Shown in pieces: positions 1-7,907 of a stretch of DNA of 64,000 nucleotides; within the stretch, counting starts at the first letter, position 1, and each line of letters starts with the position of its first letter. A model generated the notes under the pieces. The model made no database searches and had not been told where the DNA came from. It saw nothing but the letters and a program-made list of their open reading frames with translations. Source of the stretch: Sphingomonas adhaesiva (GTDB taxonomy: Bacteria; Pseudomonadota; Alphaproteobacteria; Sphingomonadales; Sphingomonadaceae); assembly GCF_036946125.1 (NCBI RefSeq), contig NZ_JAQIJT010000002.1:2168001-2232000 (forward strand), written 5' to 3'. Made by a program: the position numbers and the translations under genes.

Positions 1-1191
1 TCGGCCTTCTTCCTCGCCTACGGCCTCGTCTCGCTGCCCGCGGCGGTGCTGGTGTCGCGGCGCCGCCCGGTGCCCGCGATCCTGATCGCGCTGACGATGA
101 TGGTCGGCGGGTGCCTCGTCATGCTCGCCGCCGCGAATCTCGCCATTTATGCGCTGGTGCTGGCGGGGCTGTTCCTGCTGGCGAGCGGGATCACCATCCT
201 GCAGGTCGCGGCCAACCCGCTCGCCGCGGCGCTCGGCGAACAGCGGCTCAGCCACTTCCGCCTGACGCTGGCGCAGGCGTTCAACTCCTTCGGCACCTTC
301 GTCGGCCCGTATCTCGGCGCGGCGCTGTTCCTGGAGGGGCTGGAGACGAAGGACGGCGCCGCGGTGTCGGCGGCGGCGCGTGCGCAGGCGCTGGTCGGCA
401 TCGACCGCGCCTTCTTCTGGATCGCGGGGCTGATCGTCCTGCTGCTCGCCTTCTTCTTCGCCGCGCGCAAGCGGGTGGAGGCGGCCGCGCCCGTCCTGCC
501 CGCTCACGGAAGCGGCGGCGTCGGCGCGATGCTGCGCGACGCCACCTCGTCGCGCTGGGCGATGATCGGCGCGGGCGCGATCTTCCTCTATGTCGGCGCG
601 GAGGTGTCGATCGGCACGCAGATGGCGTTCTTCCTCAACAGCGACGCGATCTGGGGCGCGTCGCAGGCGCCCGCCGCCTTCGCCCCGCTCGCGCACTTCC
701 TCCAGCTCGACGCCACGCCCGGCGTGTCGTTGCAGGAGGCGGGCCGCGCGGTGTCGCTCTACTGGGGCGGCGCGATGGTCGGCCGCATCATCGGCGCCGC
801 GCTGCTGTCGCGCGTCAACGCCGCGCGCCTGCTGATGACCGTCACCGCGATCGCGGCGGCGATGTGCCTGTTCGTCGCCTTCGTCGGCGGCCCGGTCGCG
901 GGCTTCGTCGCGCTGGCGATCGGGCTGGTCAACGCGGTGATGTTCCCGATCATCTTCACGCTGACGCTGGAGCGCTCGACCGCCAGCGCGGAGGCGACCT
1001 CGGGGCTGCTGTGCACCGCGATCGTCGGCGGCGCCGCGCTGCCGCCGCTGGTCGGGGCGGTGTCGGGATCGGTCGGCTATGCGACGGCGCTGGTCGTCCC
1101 CGCCGCCTGCTACGCCGCGCTCAGCCTCTTCGCCGCCGCCGCCCGCCGCGCGCCCGTGCACCAGATCGCGACGGGCAATTCGGCGCATTGA
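1..1191 (+). CDS. FucP/GluP-type sugar MFS transporter, 5' truncated by window edge
   Basis: Inner-membrane sugar:proton symporter of the major facilitator superfamily. The reading frame is open from base 1, so the gene begins outside the window and the GTG at 46 is only an internal codon. The visible part begins with a helix ending in SLPAAVLVSRR, typical of the early helices of fucose/glucose-galactose permeases. It continues with GITILQVAANPL and RLTLAQAFNSFGTF, both characteristic of that family. About ten hydrophobic segments follow, with a soluble loop near residues 150-180. It converges on the fructokinase gene, which fits uptake of a free hexose followed by phosphorylation. The substrate (glucose, galactose, fructose or fucose) cannot be told from sequence alone. 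Confidence 0.9.
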   Translation, partial: SAFFLAYGLVSLPAAVLVSRRRPVPAILIALTMMVGGCLVMLAAANLAIYALVLAGLFLLASGITILQVAANPLAAALGEQRLSHFRLTLAQAFNSFGTFVGPYLGAALFLEGLETKDGAAVSAAARAQALVGIDRAFFWIAGLIVLLLAFFFAARKRVEAAAPVLPAHGSGGVGAMLRDATSSRWAMIGAGAIFLYVGAEVSIGTQMAFFLNSDAIWGASQAPAAFAPLAHFLQLDATPGVSLQEAGRAVSLYWGGAMVGRIIGAALLSRVNAARLLMTVTAIAAAMCLFVAFVGGPVAGFVALAIGLVNAVMFPIIFTLTLERSTASAEATSGLLCTAIVGGAALPPLVGAVSGSVGYATALVVPAACYAALSLFAAAARRAPVHQIATGNSAH

Positions 1192-1228
1192 TTCGCTAAC
1201 GGAGCCGCCCGCGGTGGCTCTAGGGAAT

Positions 1229-1296
1229 TTCACGCGAAGCCGCGAAGCCGCGAAGAGGTGGGTCCCTGACGCAATCCCTTCGCGTCTTCGCGTGAA
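1229..1296. repeat. Inverted repeat with tandem CGCGAAGC octamers
   Basis: An 11-bp perfect inverted repeat (TTCACGCGAAG at 1229-1239 and its complement at 1286-1296) encloses short tandem copies of a CGCGAAGC-like octamer. It lies between the convergent ends of the transporter and fructokinase genes and precedes a GTCACCCCG-type palindrome. It could form a long hairpin and help to end both transcripts. No second copy was noticed here, so family membership is inference. Confidence 0.55.
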
Positions 1297-1339
1297 TCAT
1301 CGCAGCGCTGACATGGTCGACACTTGGGATATGCCCCCC

Positions 1340-1433
1340 GTCACCCCGAACTTGTTCCGGGGTCCAGGGTTCCACGCACCCAGCGATGGCAAGGCGCACT
1401 GAACCCTGGATGCCGGAACAAGTCCGGCATGAC
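1340..1433. repeat. REP-like palindromic pair (type A)
   Basis: Two inverted modules. The first starts GTCACCCCGAACTTGTTCCG, and the complementary module ends GGAACAAGTCCGGCATGAC. They are joined by arms reading GTCCAGGGTTC and GAACCCTGGAT. Relatives occur at 6183, 52920 and 55035. The element fills the gap between two convergent genes and holds no gene. Confidence 0.8.
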
Positions 1434-1458
1434 GACGAGGATCGGGCACGCGCCGAGC

Positions 1459-2337
1459 CTACGCCAGCGCCAGCGCGATCGGCCCCAGCGGCCCGGCCTT
1501 CGTGCCCAGCCCCGGCGCGACGATGAAGTCCTCGGCCGGCAGCGTCAGGTAATCGCCGATCAGCGCGCGCACCCGCGCATCCACCTGCGCGATCAGCTCG
1601 GGCCGCTGCGCCAGCACGCCGCCACCCAGCAGGAAGCGGCGCGGCGCGGTGCTGCTCACCAGCGCCTGCACCATCTGCGCCAGCGCATCCGCGACCAGCC
1701 CCCACACCGCATGATCCGCCGCCACCGCCTCCCCCGCGACGCCCAGCCGCTTCAGGATCGCCGGTCCCGCCGCCAGCCCCTCGACGCAATCGCCGTGATA
1801 GGGGCACGCCCCCGCGAACGTATCGCCGGGCACCCGCGCCACGCGCATATGCCCCGCCTCGCAATGCCCCAGGCCACGCGTCGCGCGACCGTTGACGATC
1901 AGTCCGACGCCGACGCCGGTCCCCACCGTCACATAGGCGAAATCGTCCAGCCCCCGCGCCGCGCCCCAGCGCCCCTCCGCCAGTGCCGCGCCGTTGACGT
2001 CGGTATCGAACGCGGCGGGCACGTCATAGCGCTCGCGCAGCGGCCCCAGCACCGCCGTATCCCGCCAGCCCGGCTTCGCGGTGGCGGTGATATGGCCATA
2101 ATCGGGTGCCGCCGGATCGAGCCGCACCGGCCCGAACGATGCGACGCCCAGCGCATCGAACCCGCCGTCCCGCCACCATCCGTCCAGGATCAGCGACAAT
2201 TCCGCCAGCGCGCGCGACGGCGCGTCGCCGGTCGCGACCGGGCGCTGGTCCAGGATGGCGCCCTCCGGAGTGGCGAGCACCGCGATACATTTCGTCCCCC
2301 CGAGCTCCACGCCCGCGACCCGACCGCTACGCCCCAT
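1459..2337 (-). CDS. ROK-family sugar kinase, probable fructokinase
   Basis: Cytoplasmic ATP-dependent sugar kinase of 292 residues, probably phosphorylating fructose or a related hexose. The phosphate-binding segment ELGGTK is at residues 11-16. The catalytic-base motif DTDVNGAA has its Asp near 113, and the ROK zinc site CPYHGDC is at 178-184 followed by EGLA. That zinc segment matches bacterial fructokinases (GmuE/YdhR type) more than glucokinases. The ATG start at 2337 has an AGGGGG ribosome site. It lies 29 bp downstream of the ROK repressor on the same strand and is probably co-transcribed with it. Glucokinase or mannokinase activity cannot be excluded. Confidence 0.85.
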   Translation of the reverse strand: MGRSGRVAGVELGGTKCIAVLATPEGAILDQRPVATGDAPSRALAELSLILDGWWRDGGFDALGVASFGPVRLDPAAPDYGHITATAKPGWRDTAVLGPLRERYDVPAAFDTDVNGAALAEGRWGAARGLDDFAYVTVGTGVGVGLIVNGRATRGLGHCEAGHMRVARVPGDTFAGACPYHGDCVEGLAAGPAILKRLGVAGEAVAADHAVWGLVADALAQMVQALVSSTAPRRFLLGGGVLAQRPELIAQVDARVRALIGDYLTLPAEDFIVAPGLGTKAGPLGPIALALA

Positions 2338-2366
2338 GTAGTCCCCCTTAGAATTGCGAAGGCGCG

Positions 2367-3584
2367 TCAGCCGACCGCCGACAGCACGCGCCGCGACGCC
2401 CCCGCGTCGGCCGGCAGCAGCAGGTCGCCGAAGGACAGCAGCGCCGCCCCCACCGCCGGTGAATCCTCCGCCAGCGCCGCCGCCTGCACCGGCGCCAGCG
2501 CGGGCGCGTGCCGCCCGTGCAGCCGCACCAGCGTGTTCGTGCGCTGCGCCAGCTCGTCGACCAGCGCGATCGGCAGCCGCCCGCCGATCAGCACCGCGCC
2601 GGGATTGAGCAGGCAGCTGACCGCGATCAGCGGCTCCGCCAGCGCCTGCGCCGCGCGCGCGACCCATTCGTGCGCCACCGCCGCGACGCGCGCATTGCGC
2701 ATGTCGGGCTGGCGCACGCTGACGTCGGTCAGCCCGGCCTCGGCAAAAGCGCGCGACAGGCCCGCCAGCGAGACGATATTCTGTAACTGCGTCCGCCCGC
2801 CCTGCCCGTCGTCGACGATCAGGAACCCGATCTCGCCGCTGCGCCCGTTGGCGCCGTGGTCGTACAGCGAATTGACGACCACCCCGCCGCCCAGCCCGAA
2901 CGCGACCAGCAGGTAGAAGAAGCTGGCGTGATGCTGCCCCATGCCGAACTGCATCTCGCCGATCGCCGCCGCCGCGGCGTCGTTCTGCACGACGACAGGC
3001 GCATCGATCGGCGCCGCGAACAGCGATGCGATGTCGATCGTCGCCCATACGTCATAGCCCGCGGGCCGCCCCGGCAGCACCACCGCGCCCAGATCGTCGG
3101 GCAGCGCCACGCCGATCCCGCTGATCGCATCCTCCGCGATCCCCGCATCGGCGAGCAATCCGCGCACATAGCCGCGATAGAAATCGCGCACGTCGTCGGG
3201 CATCGGAAACGCCATCTCGCGGCTGATCCGCGCGCGCACCACCCCGCCGAAATCGACCGCCACCATGGTCAGGTGATCGCGGTCGATGTTCACCCCGATC
3301 GCGAACGCGCCGCCCGGACTGACGACCAGCCGCGTCGCCGGCTGTCCGCGTCCGCCGCGCCGCTGCCCCGCGGGCTGCAACAGCCCCGTCTCCAGCAGCC
3401 GGTTGGTGATGTTGGACACCGTCGCCGGGGTCAGCCCGGTGACCTGTGCGATCTCCGCGCGGGTCGCCGCGCCCGCGACGCGGATCGCGTGCAGCACCAC
3501 GCGCTGGTTATGCTGGCCGGCGTGTTCGATATTGGCGCCGGTCAGCCGCGGTCGCGATCGCAACGGGGTGTCAGCGCTTTCCAT
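2367..3584 (-). CDS. ROK-family transcriptional regulator (NagC/XylR-like)
   Basis: DNA-binding repressor of 405 residues. An N-terminal winged helix (about residues 28-80, with TRAEIAQVTGLTPATVSNIT) precedes a sugar-kinase-like ROK domain (about 90-390). The kinase-like domain lacks the cysteine zinc cluster seen in the neighbouring fructokinase, so it is probably a sensor and not an enzyme. The gene is divergent from the GH3 glucosidase across 78 bp and heads the fructokinase transcript. It therefore probably controls this sugar locus in response to a sugar or sugar phosphate. The ligand is unknown. Confidence 0.9.
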   Translation of the reverse strand: MESADTPLRSRPRLTGANIEHAGQHNQRVVLHAIRVAGAATRAEIAQVTGLTPATVSNITNRLLETGLLQPAGQRRGGRGQPATRLVVSPGGAFAIGVNIDRDHLTMVAVDFGGVVRARISREMAFPMPDDVRDFYRGYVRGLLADAGIAEDAISGIGVALPDDLGAVVLPGRPAGYDVWATIDIASLFAAPIDAPVVVQNDAAAAAIGEMQFGMGQHHASFFYLLVAFGLGGGVVVNSLYDHGANGRSGEIGFLIVDDGQGGRTQLQNIVSLAGLSRAFAEAGLTDVSVRQPDMRNARVAAVAHEWVARAAQALAEPLIAVSCLLNPGAVLIGGRLPIALVDELAQRTNTLVRLHGRHAPALAPVQAAALAEDSPAVGAALLSFGDLLLPADAGASRRVLSAVG

Positions 3585-3662
3585 AACGCCTCCTTCTTAC
3601 GGCGTGGACAGAATAGATCAATCGTTTTACGCTTTTGTTCGAAACGTTGGTTCGGGAGAGTG
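3585..3662. promoter_or_regulatory. Divergent promoter region with a possible ROK operator
   Basis: A 78-bp gap between the ROK repressor (leftward) and the GH3 gene (rightward). It contains an AT-richer stretch with imperfect dyad CGTTTT (3623-3628) and GAAACG (3641-3646), a plausible binding site for the adjacent repressor. A GGGAGAG ribosome site precedes the GH3 start. The operator is inference from position and partial symmetry only. Confidence 0.35.
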
Positions 3663-6170
3663 ATGATGCGCGCACGGATGGTGTTGCTGGCCGGGATCGC
3701 CAGCCTGGCCGGGGCAGGGGCGAACCCCGCGATCGCGCAACAGGCGCCCGCCGATACGCTGGGCGTCGAGACCGTTCACCCGGCCGAGTGGCCCTCCCCG
3801 CGCTGGCCCTATCCGCGCGACGCCGCGGTGGAGGCGAAGGTCGCCGACATGCTGAAGCGGATGACCGTCGCGGAAAAGGTCGCGCAGGTCATCCAGCCCG
3901 ACATCGCGCACGTCACCCCCGCCGACATGCGCAAATATCATTTCGGCTCGATCCTGAACGGCGGCAATTCCGCGCCGAACAACGACGAATTCGCCCCCGC
4001 GGCCGAATGGCTGAAGCTGGCCGACGCCTTCTACGACGCCTCGGTCGATCGCACGGACGGCGGGGTCGGCGTGCCGATGATCTGGGGGACGGACGCGGTC
4101 CACGGCCATTCCAACATCGTCGGCGCGACGCTGTTCCCGCACAACATCGGGCTGGGCGCGACCCGCGACCCCGCGCTGATCCAGCGGATCGGCGCCGCCA
4201 CGGCGGAGGAGATCCGCGCCACCGGCATGGAATGGACCTTCGCCCCCACCGTCACCGTGCCGCAGGACTATCGCTGGGGCCGCGCCTATGAGGGCTATTC
4301 GTCCGATCCCACGCTGGTGTCCGGCTATGTCGGCGCGATGATCCGCGGGCTTCAGGGCGCACCCGGGGCGGAGCCGATCCTGAAGGGCCCGCACGTCATC
4401 GCCAGCACCAAGCATTTCCTGGCGGACGGCGGCACGAAGAACGGCGTCGATCAGGGCGATGCGCAGATCGACGAGACGACGCTGCGCACGATCCACGGCG
4501 CACCCTACGTCCCCGCGATCGAGAACGGGGTCGAGACGGTGATGGCCAGCTTCTCCAGCTGGAACGGGCGCAAGCTGACCGGGCACAAGGGGCTGCTGAC
4601 CGACGTGCTCAAGGAGCGGATGAATTTCGGCGGGCTGATCGTGTCGGACTGGAACGCGCACGGCCAGGTCGCGGGCTGCACCAACGCCAGCTGCCCCACC
4701 GCGCTGCTGGCGGGCATCGACCTGTATATGGCGCCCGACAGCTGGAAGCCGCTGTACGATTCGCTGCTGGCGCAGGTGAAGGCGGGACAGGTGCCGATGT
4801 CGCGGCTCGACGATGCGGTGTCGCGCATCCTGCGGGTGAAGGCGCGGATGGGGCTGTTCGAGGCGGGCCGCCCGTCGTCGCGCCCGCTCGCCGGGCAGTT
4901 CGACCTGCTCGGCAGCCCCGCGCACCGCGCCGTCGCGCGCGAGGCGGTGGCGAAGTCGCTCGTCCTCCTGAAGCAGCAGGGCAGCGTCCTGCCGATCCGC
5001 CCCGGCGCGAAGGTGCTGGTCGCGGGCGACGGCATGGACGACGTCGCGCGTCAGTCGGGCGGCTGGACGCTGACGTGGCAGGGCACCGGCGTCGATGCCT
5101 CGCGCTTCCCCGGCGCCACCACGATCTGGAAGGGGCTGGACGAGGCCGTGACGGCGGCGGGCGGCACCGCGACGCTCTCACCCGACGGCAGCTTCGCCGC
5201 GAAGCCAGACGTCGCGATCGTCGTCTTCGGCGAGACGCCCTATGCGGAATTCCAGGGCGACCTGAAGGCGCTCCAGCTCGCCCCCGAACTGCGCGCACCC
5301 TGGGCGACGATGGCGGCGCTGAAGGCGAAGGGGGTGCCCGTCGTCGCGGTGATGCTGACCGGCCGCCCGCTCTACGTGAACCCCGCGCTCAACACCGCCG
5401 ATGCCTTCGTGGTCGCGTGGCTGCCGGGGTCGGAGGGGGGCGGCATCGCCGATGTGCTGGTCGCGGGGAAGGACGGCAAGGCGAAGCGCGGCTTCTCCGG
5501 CAGGCTGCCGACCGCGTGGCCGGTCAGCGCCGCGCCCGGTGCCGCGACGCTCTTCCCGCTGGGCTACGGCCTGACGGGCGCGACGACCTGGACGCGCCTG
5601 CCAGAGGTGGCGGGCGTGCCCGACGCCGCGACCGAGGGGGTGTATCTCGACCGCGGCACGCCCAGCGCCGCCTGGTCGCTGGAGGTGGGCGCGCCCGGCG
5701 GCTCGGCGACGCGCATCACCACCGTGCCGGCGAGCGCCGCCGCAGGCCATGTCACCGTGACCGCGACCGACCACGTCGTGCAGGAGGGCGCGCGCCGCTT
5801 CGCCGTCGCGCAGGGGAAGGCGACCATCGCGCTCGCGACGCAGGTGCCGGTCGACGTCACCCGCCAGTCGAACGGCGACGTCACCCTCGTCATGACCGTC
5901 CGCCGCGACGCCGCGGTGTCGGGCACGCCCACGATCGGCGTGCGGGCGGGCGCGACCGTCACCGAACTGCCCGTCCCCGAACTCGCCGCGCTGCCGCAGG
6001 GCCAGTGGAAGACGCTGTCGGTCCCGCTGAAATGCTTCGCGAAGGCGGGCGCGGACCTGTCGAAGCTCGACGTCCCCTTCGCGCTGACGCTGACCGGACC
6101 GACCACGATCAGCCTGTCGCGCGTCGCGCTGGGGATGGTCGCGGACCAGACGGTGAGGTGCGCGAAGTAG
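3663..6170 (+). CDS. Secreted GH3 beta-glucosidase / exo-beta-glucan hydrolase
   Basis: Exported glycoside hydrolase family 3 enzyme of 835 residues that releases glucose from beta-glucosides or beta-glucans. A signal peptide ends near AIAQ (about residue 26). The GH3 N-terminal barrel follows, with the catalytic nucleophile in VSDWNAHG (Asp about 329), then the alpha/beta sandwich domain (about 425-620). A further C-terminal region of about 200 residues resembles the extra domain of ExoP-type exo-1,3/1,4-beta-glucanases. CTNASCPTALLAGIDLYM is also typical of that subgroup. The ATG at 3663 follows GGGAGAG; the second ATG at 3666 is equally possible. Its place between the ROK repressor and the receptor fits oligosaccharide scavenging. 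Confidence 0.9.
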   Translation: MMRARMVLLAGIASLAGAGANPAIAQQAPADTLGVETVHPAEWPSPRWPYPRDAAVEAKVADMLKRMTVAEKVAQVIQPDIAHVTPADMRKYHFGSILNGGNSAPNNDEFAPAAEWLKLADAFYDASVDRTDGGVGVPMIWGTDAVHGHSNIVGATLFPHNIGLGATRDPALIQRIGAATAEEIRATGMEWTFAPTVTVPQDYRWGRAYEGYSSDPTLVSGYVGAMIRGLQGAPGAEPILKGPHVIASTKHFLADGGTKNGVDQGDAQIDETTLRTIHGAPYVPAIENGVETVMASFSSWNGRKLTGHKGLLTDVLKERMNFGGLIVSDWNAHGQVAGCTNASCPTALLAGIDLYMAPDSWKPLYDSLLAQVKAGQVPMSRLDDAVSRILRVKARMGLFEAGRPSSRPLAGQFDLLGSPAHRAVAREAVAKSLVLLKQQGSVLPIRPGAKVLVAGDGMDDVARQSGGWTLTWQGTGVDASRFPGATTIWKGLDEAVTAAGGTATLSPDGSFAAKPDVAIVVFGETPYAEFQGDLKALQLAPELRAPWATMAALKAKGVPVVAVMLTGRPLYVNPALNTADAFVVAWLPGSEGGGIADVLVAGKDGKAKRGFSGRLPTAWPVSAAPGAATLFPLGYGLTGATTWTRLPEVAGVPDAATEGVYLDRGTPSAAWSLEVGAPGGSATRITTVPASAAAGHVTVTATDHVVQEGARRFAVAQGKATIALATQVPVDVTRQSNGDVTLVMTVRRDAAVSGTPTIGVRAGATVTELPVPELAALPQGQWKTLSVPLKCFAKAGADLSKLDVPFALTLTGPTTISLSRVALGMVADQTVRCAK

Positions 6171-6182
6171 GCCCAACCGCCC

Positions 6183-6263
6183 GTCACCCCGGACTTGATC
6201 CGGGGTCCCGCTTCCTTCCGACCTGGGCGAAGAAGCGGGACCCCGGGTCAAGCCCGGGGTGAC
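6183..6263. repeat. REP-like palindromic pair (type A)
   Basis: Starts GTCACCCCGGACTTGATCCG, ends CAAGCCCGGGGTGAC. The arms GGTCCCGCTTC and GAAGCGGGACC pair across a short loop. It fills the space between the convergent GH3 and halogenase genes, where the long stem could also act as a transcription barrier. There is no gene in it. Confidence 0.85.
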
Positions 6264-6269
6264 GAAATC

Positions 6270-7778
6270 CTACCCCCCCACCACCCGCGCCAGAAACGCC
6301 GCATGGGGCTCGGCATGGCGCAGCGTCCCCGCCACCGCCTCGCGCATCCGCGCCAGTATCTCGCGCAGCTCCGCCTCGTCGAACTGATCCGCCAGCACCG
6401 AATGGCGCGCCGGCCAGTCCTCGAACCCGGCATACATGCTCAGCCAGCTGGGATCCTGGAACGTATCCCACTCATTGCGGACGAACTCGCCGCCCGCGCG
6501 CCACGCATCCAGCTTGATCCGCAACCCCTCGGTCGGCGGCACCGACCGCATATGGTCCCAGAACGGCTCCCCGACGCGTCCGTTGGCGCGGTAATGCAGC
6601 AGCAGGAAGTCGCGGATCCGCTCGAACTCCAGCACCGACTGGCGATTGTACGTCGCCGCCAGCCGCGCGTCGCACGCGCGATCCGGGAACAGCGCGACGA
6701 ACCGCTCCAGCCCCGACTGGATCAGCGTGATGCTGGTCGATTCCAGCGGCTCCAGGAACCCCGACGCCAGCCCCAGCGCGACGACATTCTTCTCCCAGAA
6801 GCGCGCGCGATGCCCGGTGGTGAAGCGCAGCCGGTTGGGCGCCGCCAGCGCCTCCCCCTCCAGCGACGCCGTCAGCACCCCCTCCGCCGCGTCGTCGCTG
6901 GTGAAATCCGAGCAATAGACATAGCCGTTGCCGATCCGGTGGCGCAGCGGGATGTGCCATTGCCACCCGGCCTCCCGCGCGGTCGCGGTGGTCAGCGGCG
7001 GCGGCGCGCGGTCGCCCGCACGGCAGGGGATCGCGATCGCGCGGTCGCACGGCAGCCATTGCCGCCAGTCGATGTACGGCACCCCCAGCGCGTCGCCCAG
7101 CAACAGGCTGCGGAAGCCCGAGCAATCGACGAACAGGTCGCCCGCGATCCGCCGCCCGTCGTCCAGCACCACCGCCGCGACCGCGCCGTTCTCCGCCGAC
7201 AGGTCGACGCGCGCGATCCGCGCATCGACATGACGCACGCCGTTGGCGGTCGCCAGTCGCCGCAGCAGCGCGGCGAACTTCGACGCATCGAAATGCACCG
7301 CGAAGTTGAACACGCCCAGATCGTTCGCGGGCCGGTCGCTCGGCGGCAGGAACAGCCCGCGCTCCGCCAGTTGCGTCGCCAGGCAATAGTCCGACAGCGG
7401 CGCCGTCTCCCCCGCCGCGCGCATCTTCAGCCAATATTGATGGAACGGCACCCCGCGTGCGGGCACGCCGTACAGCCCGAACGGGTGGAAGAAGCGCTCG
7501 CCCGGCGCCTTCCATCCGTCGAAGCGGATGCCGAACTTGATCGTCCCCTCGGTCTCGCGCAGCACGTCGGGCTCGCCCAGCTCGACCGCGGCGAAGAAGT
7601 CGCGGATCGCGGGCACCGTCGCCTCGCCCACGCCGACCGTCCCGATCGCGGAACTCTCCACGACCGTGATGTCGAGCCTGAGGTGCGCGAGCCGCCGCGC
7701 CAGATAGGTCGCCGCCATCCACCCCGCGGTGCCCCCGCCCACGATCACGATCGAGCGGATCGGTTGTGCGTTTGTCAT
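6270..7778 (-). CDS. Flavin-dependent tryptophan halogenase-family protein
   Basis: Flavin-dependent halogenase superfamily protein of 502 residues. Visible signatures are the FAD-binding GGGTAGW (residues 14-20), GVGEAT near 50, the halogenase lysine in TIKFGIRF (Lys81), the diagnostic WQWHIP motif (WxWxIP), and PLESTSI, which carries the conserved Glu. All residues known to be needed for hypohalous-acid chemistry therefore look intact. Start ATG 7778 is preceded by GGGGAGGATC. In sphingomonads and caulobacters such genes accompany TonB-dependent receptors for sugars, as here, and their physiological substrate is generally unknown. It lies downstream of the receptor on the same strand, but a hairpin terminator separates them. 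Confidence 0.9.
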   Translation of the reverse strand: MTNAQPIRSIVIVGGGTAGWMAATYLARRLAHLRLDITVVESSAIGTVGVGEATVPAIRDFFAAVELGEPDVLRETEGTIKFGIRFDGWKAPGERFFHPFGLYGVPARGVPFHQYWLKMRAAGETAPLSDYCLATQLAERGLFLPPSDRPANDLGVFNFAVHFDASKFAALLRRLATANGVRHVDARIARVDLSAENGAVAAVVLDDGRRIAGDLFVDCSGFRSLLLGDALGVPYIDWRQWLPCDRAIAIPCRAGDRAPPPLTTATAREAGWQWHIPLRHRIGNGYVYCSDFTSDDAAEGVLTASLEGEALAAPNRLRFTTGHRARFWEKNVVALGLASGFLEPLESTSITLIQSGLERFVALFPDRACDARLAATYNRQSVLEFERIRDFLLLHYRANGRVGEPFWDHMRSVPPTEGLRIKLDAWRAGGEFVRNEWDTFQDPSWLSMYAGFEDWPARHSVLADQFDEAELREILARMREAVAGTLRHAEPHAAFLARVVGG

Positions 7779-7795
7779 TGATCCTCCCCAATCCC

Positions 7796-7821
7796 GTCAT
7801 CCCCGCGCAGGCGGGAATGAC
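7796..7821. repeat. REP-like palindrome (type B)
   Basis: Single palindrome of the GTCATCCCCGCGCAGGCGGG form ending AATGAC. It lies between the halogenase start and the receptor terminator. A longer paired copy is at 30891-30984. Confidence 0.7.
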
Positions 7822-7839
7822 GAACTCGTCGATACATAG

Positions 7840-7876
7840 AAAAACCGCCGCCCCGACCCAAGGATCGAAGCGGCGG
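7840..7876 (-). terminator. Rho-independent terminator of the receptor gene
   Basis: Read on the minus strand, a CCGCCGC/GCGGCGG stem with an 18-base loop is followed directly by a run of five T. It lies 31 bp past the receptor stop codon and is a classic intrinsic terminator. It suggests that the halogenase needs its own promoter or read-through. Confidence 0.75.
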
Positions 7877-7907
7877 CAGGTGGTCGTGGCTCAGGGGGCC
7901 GACGGAC

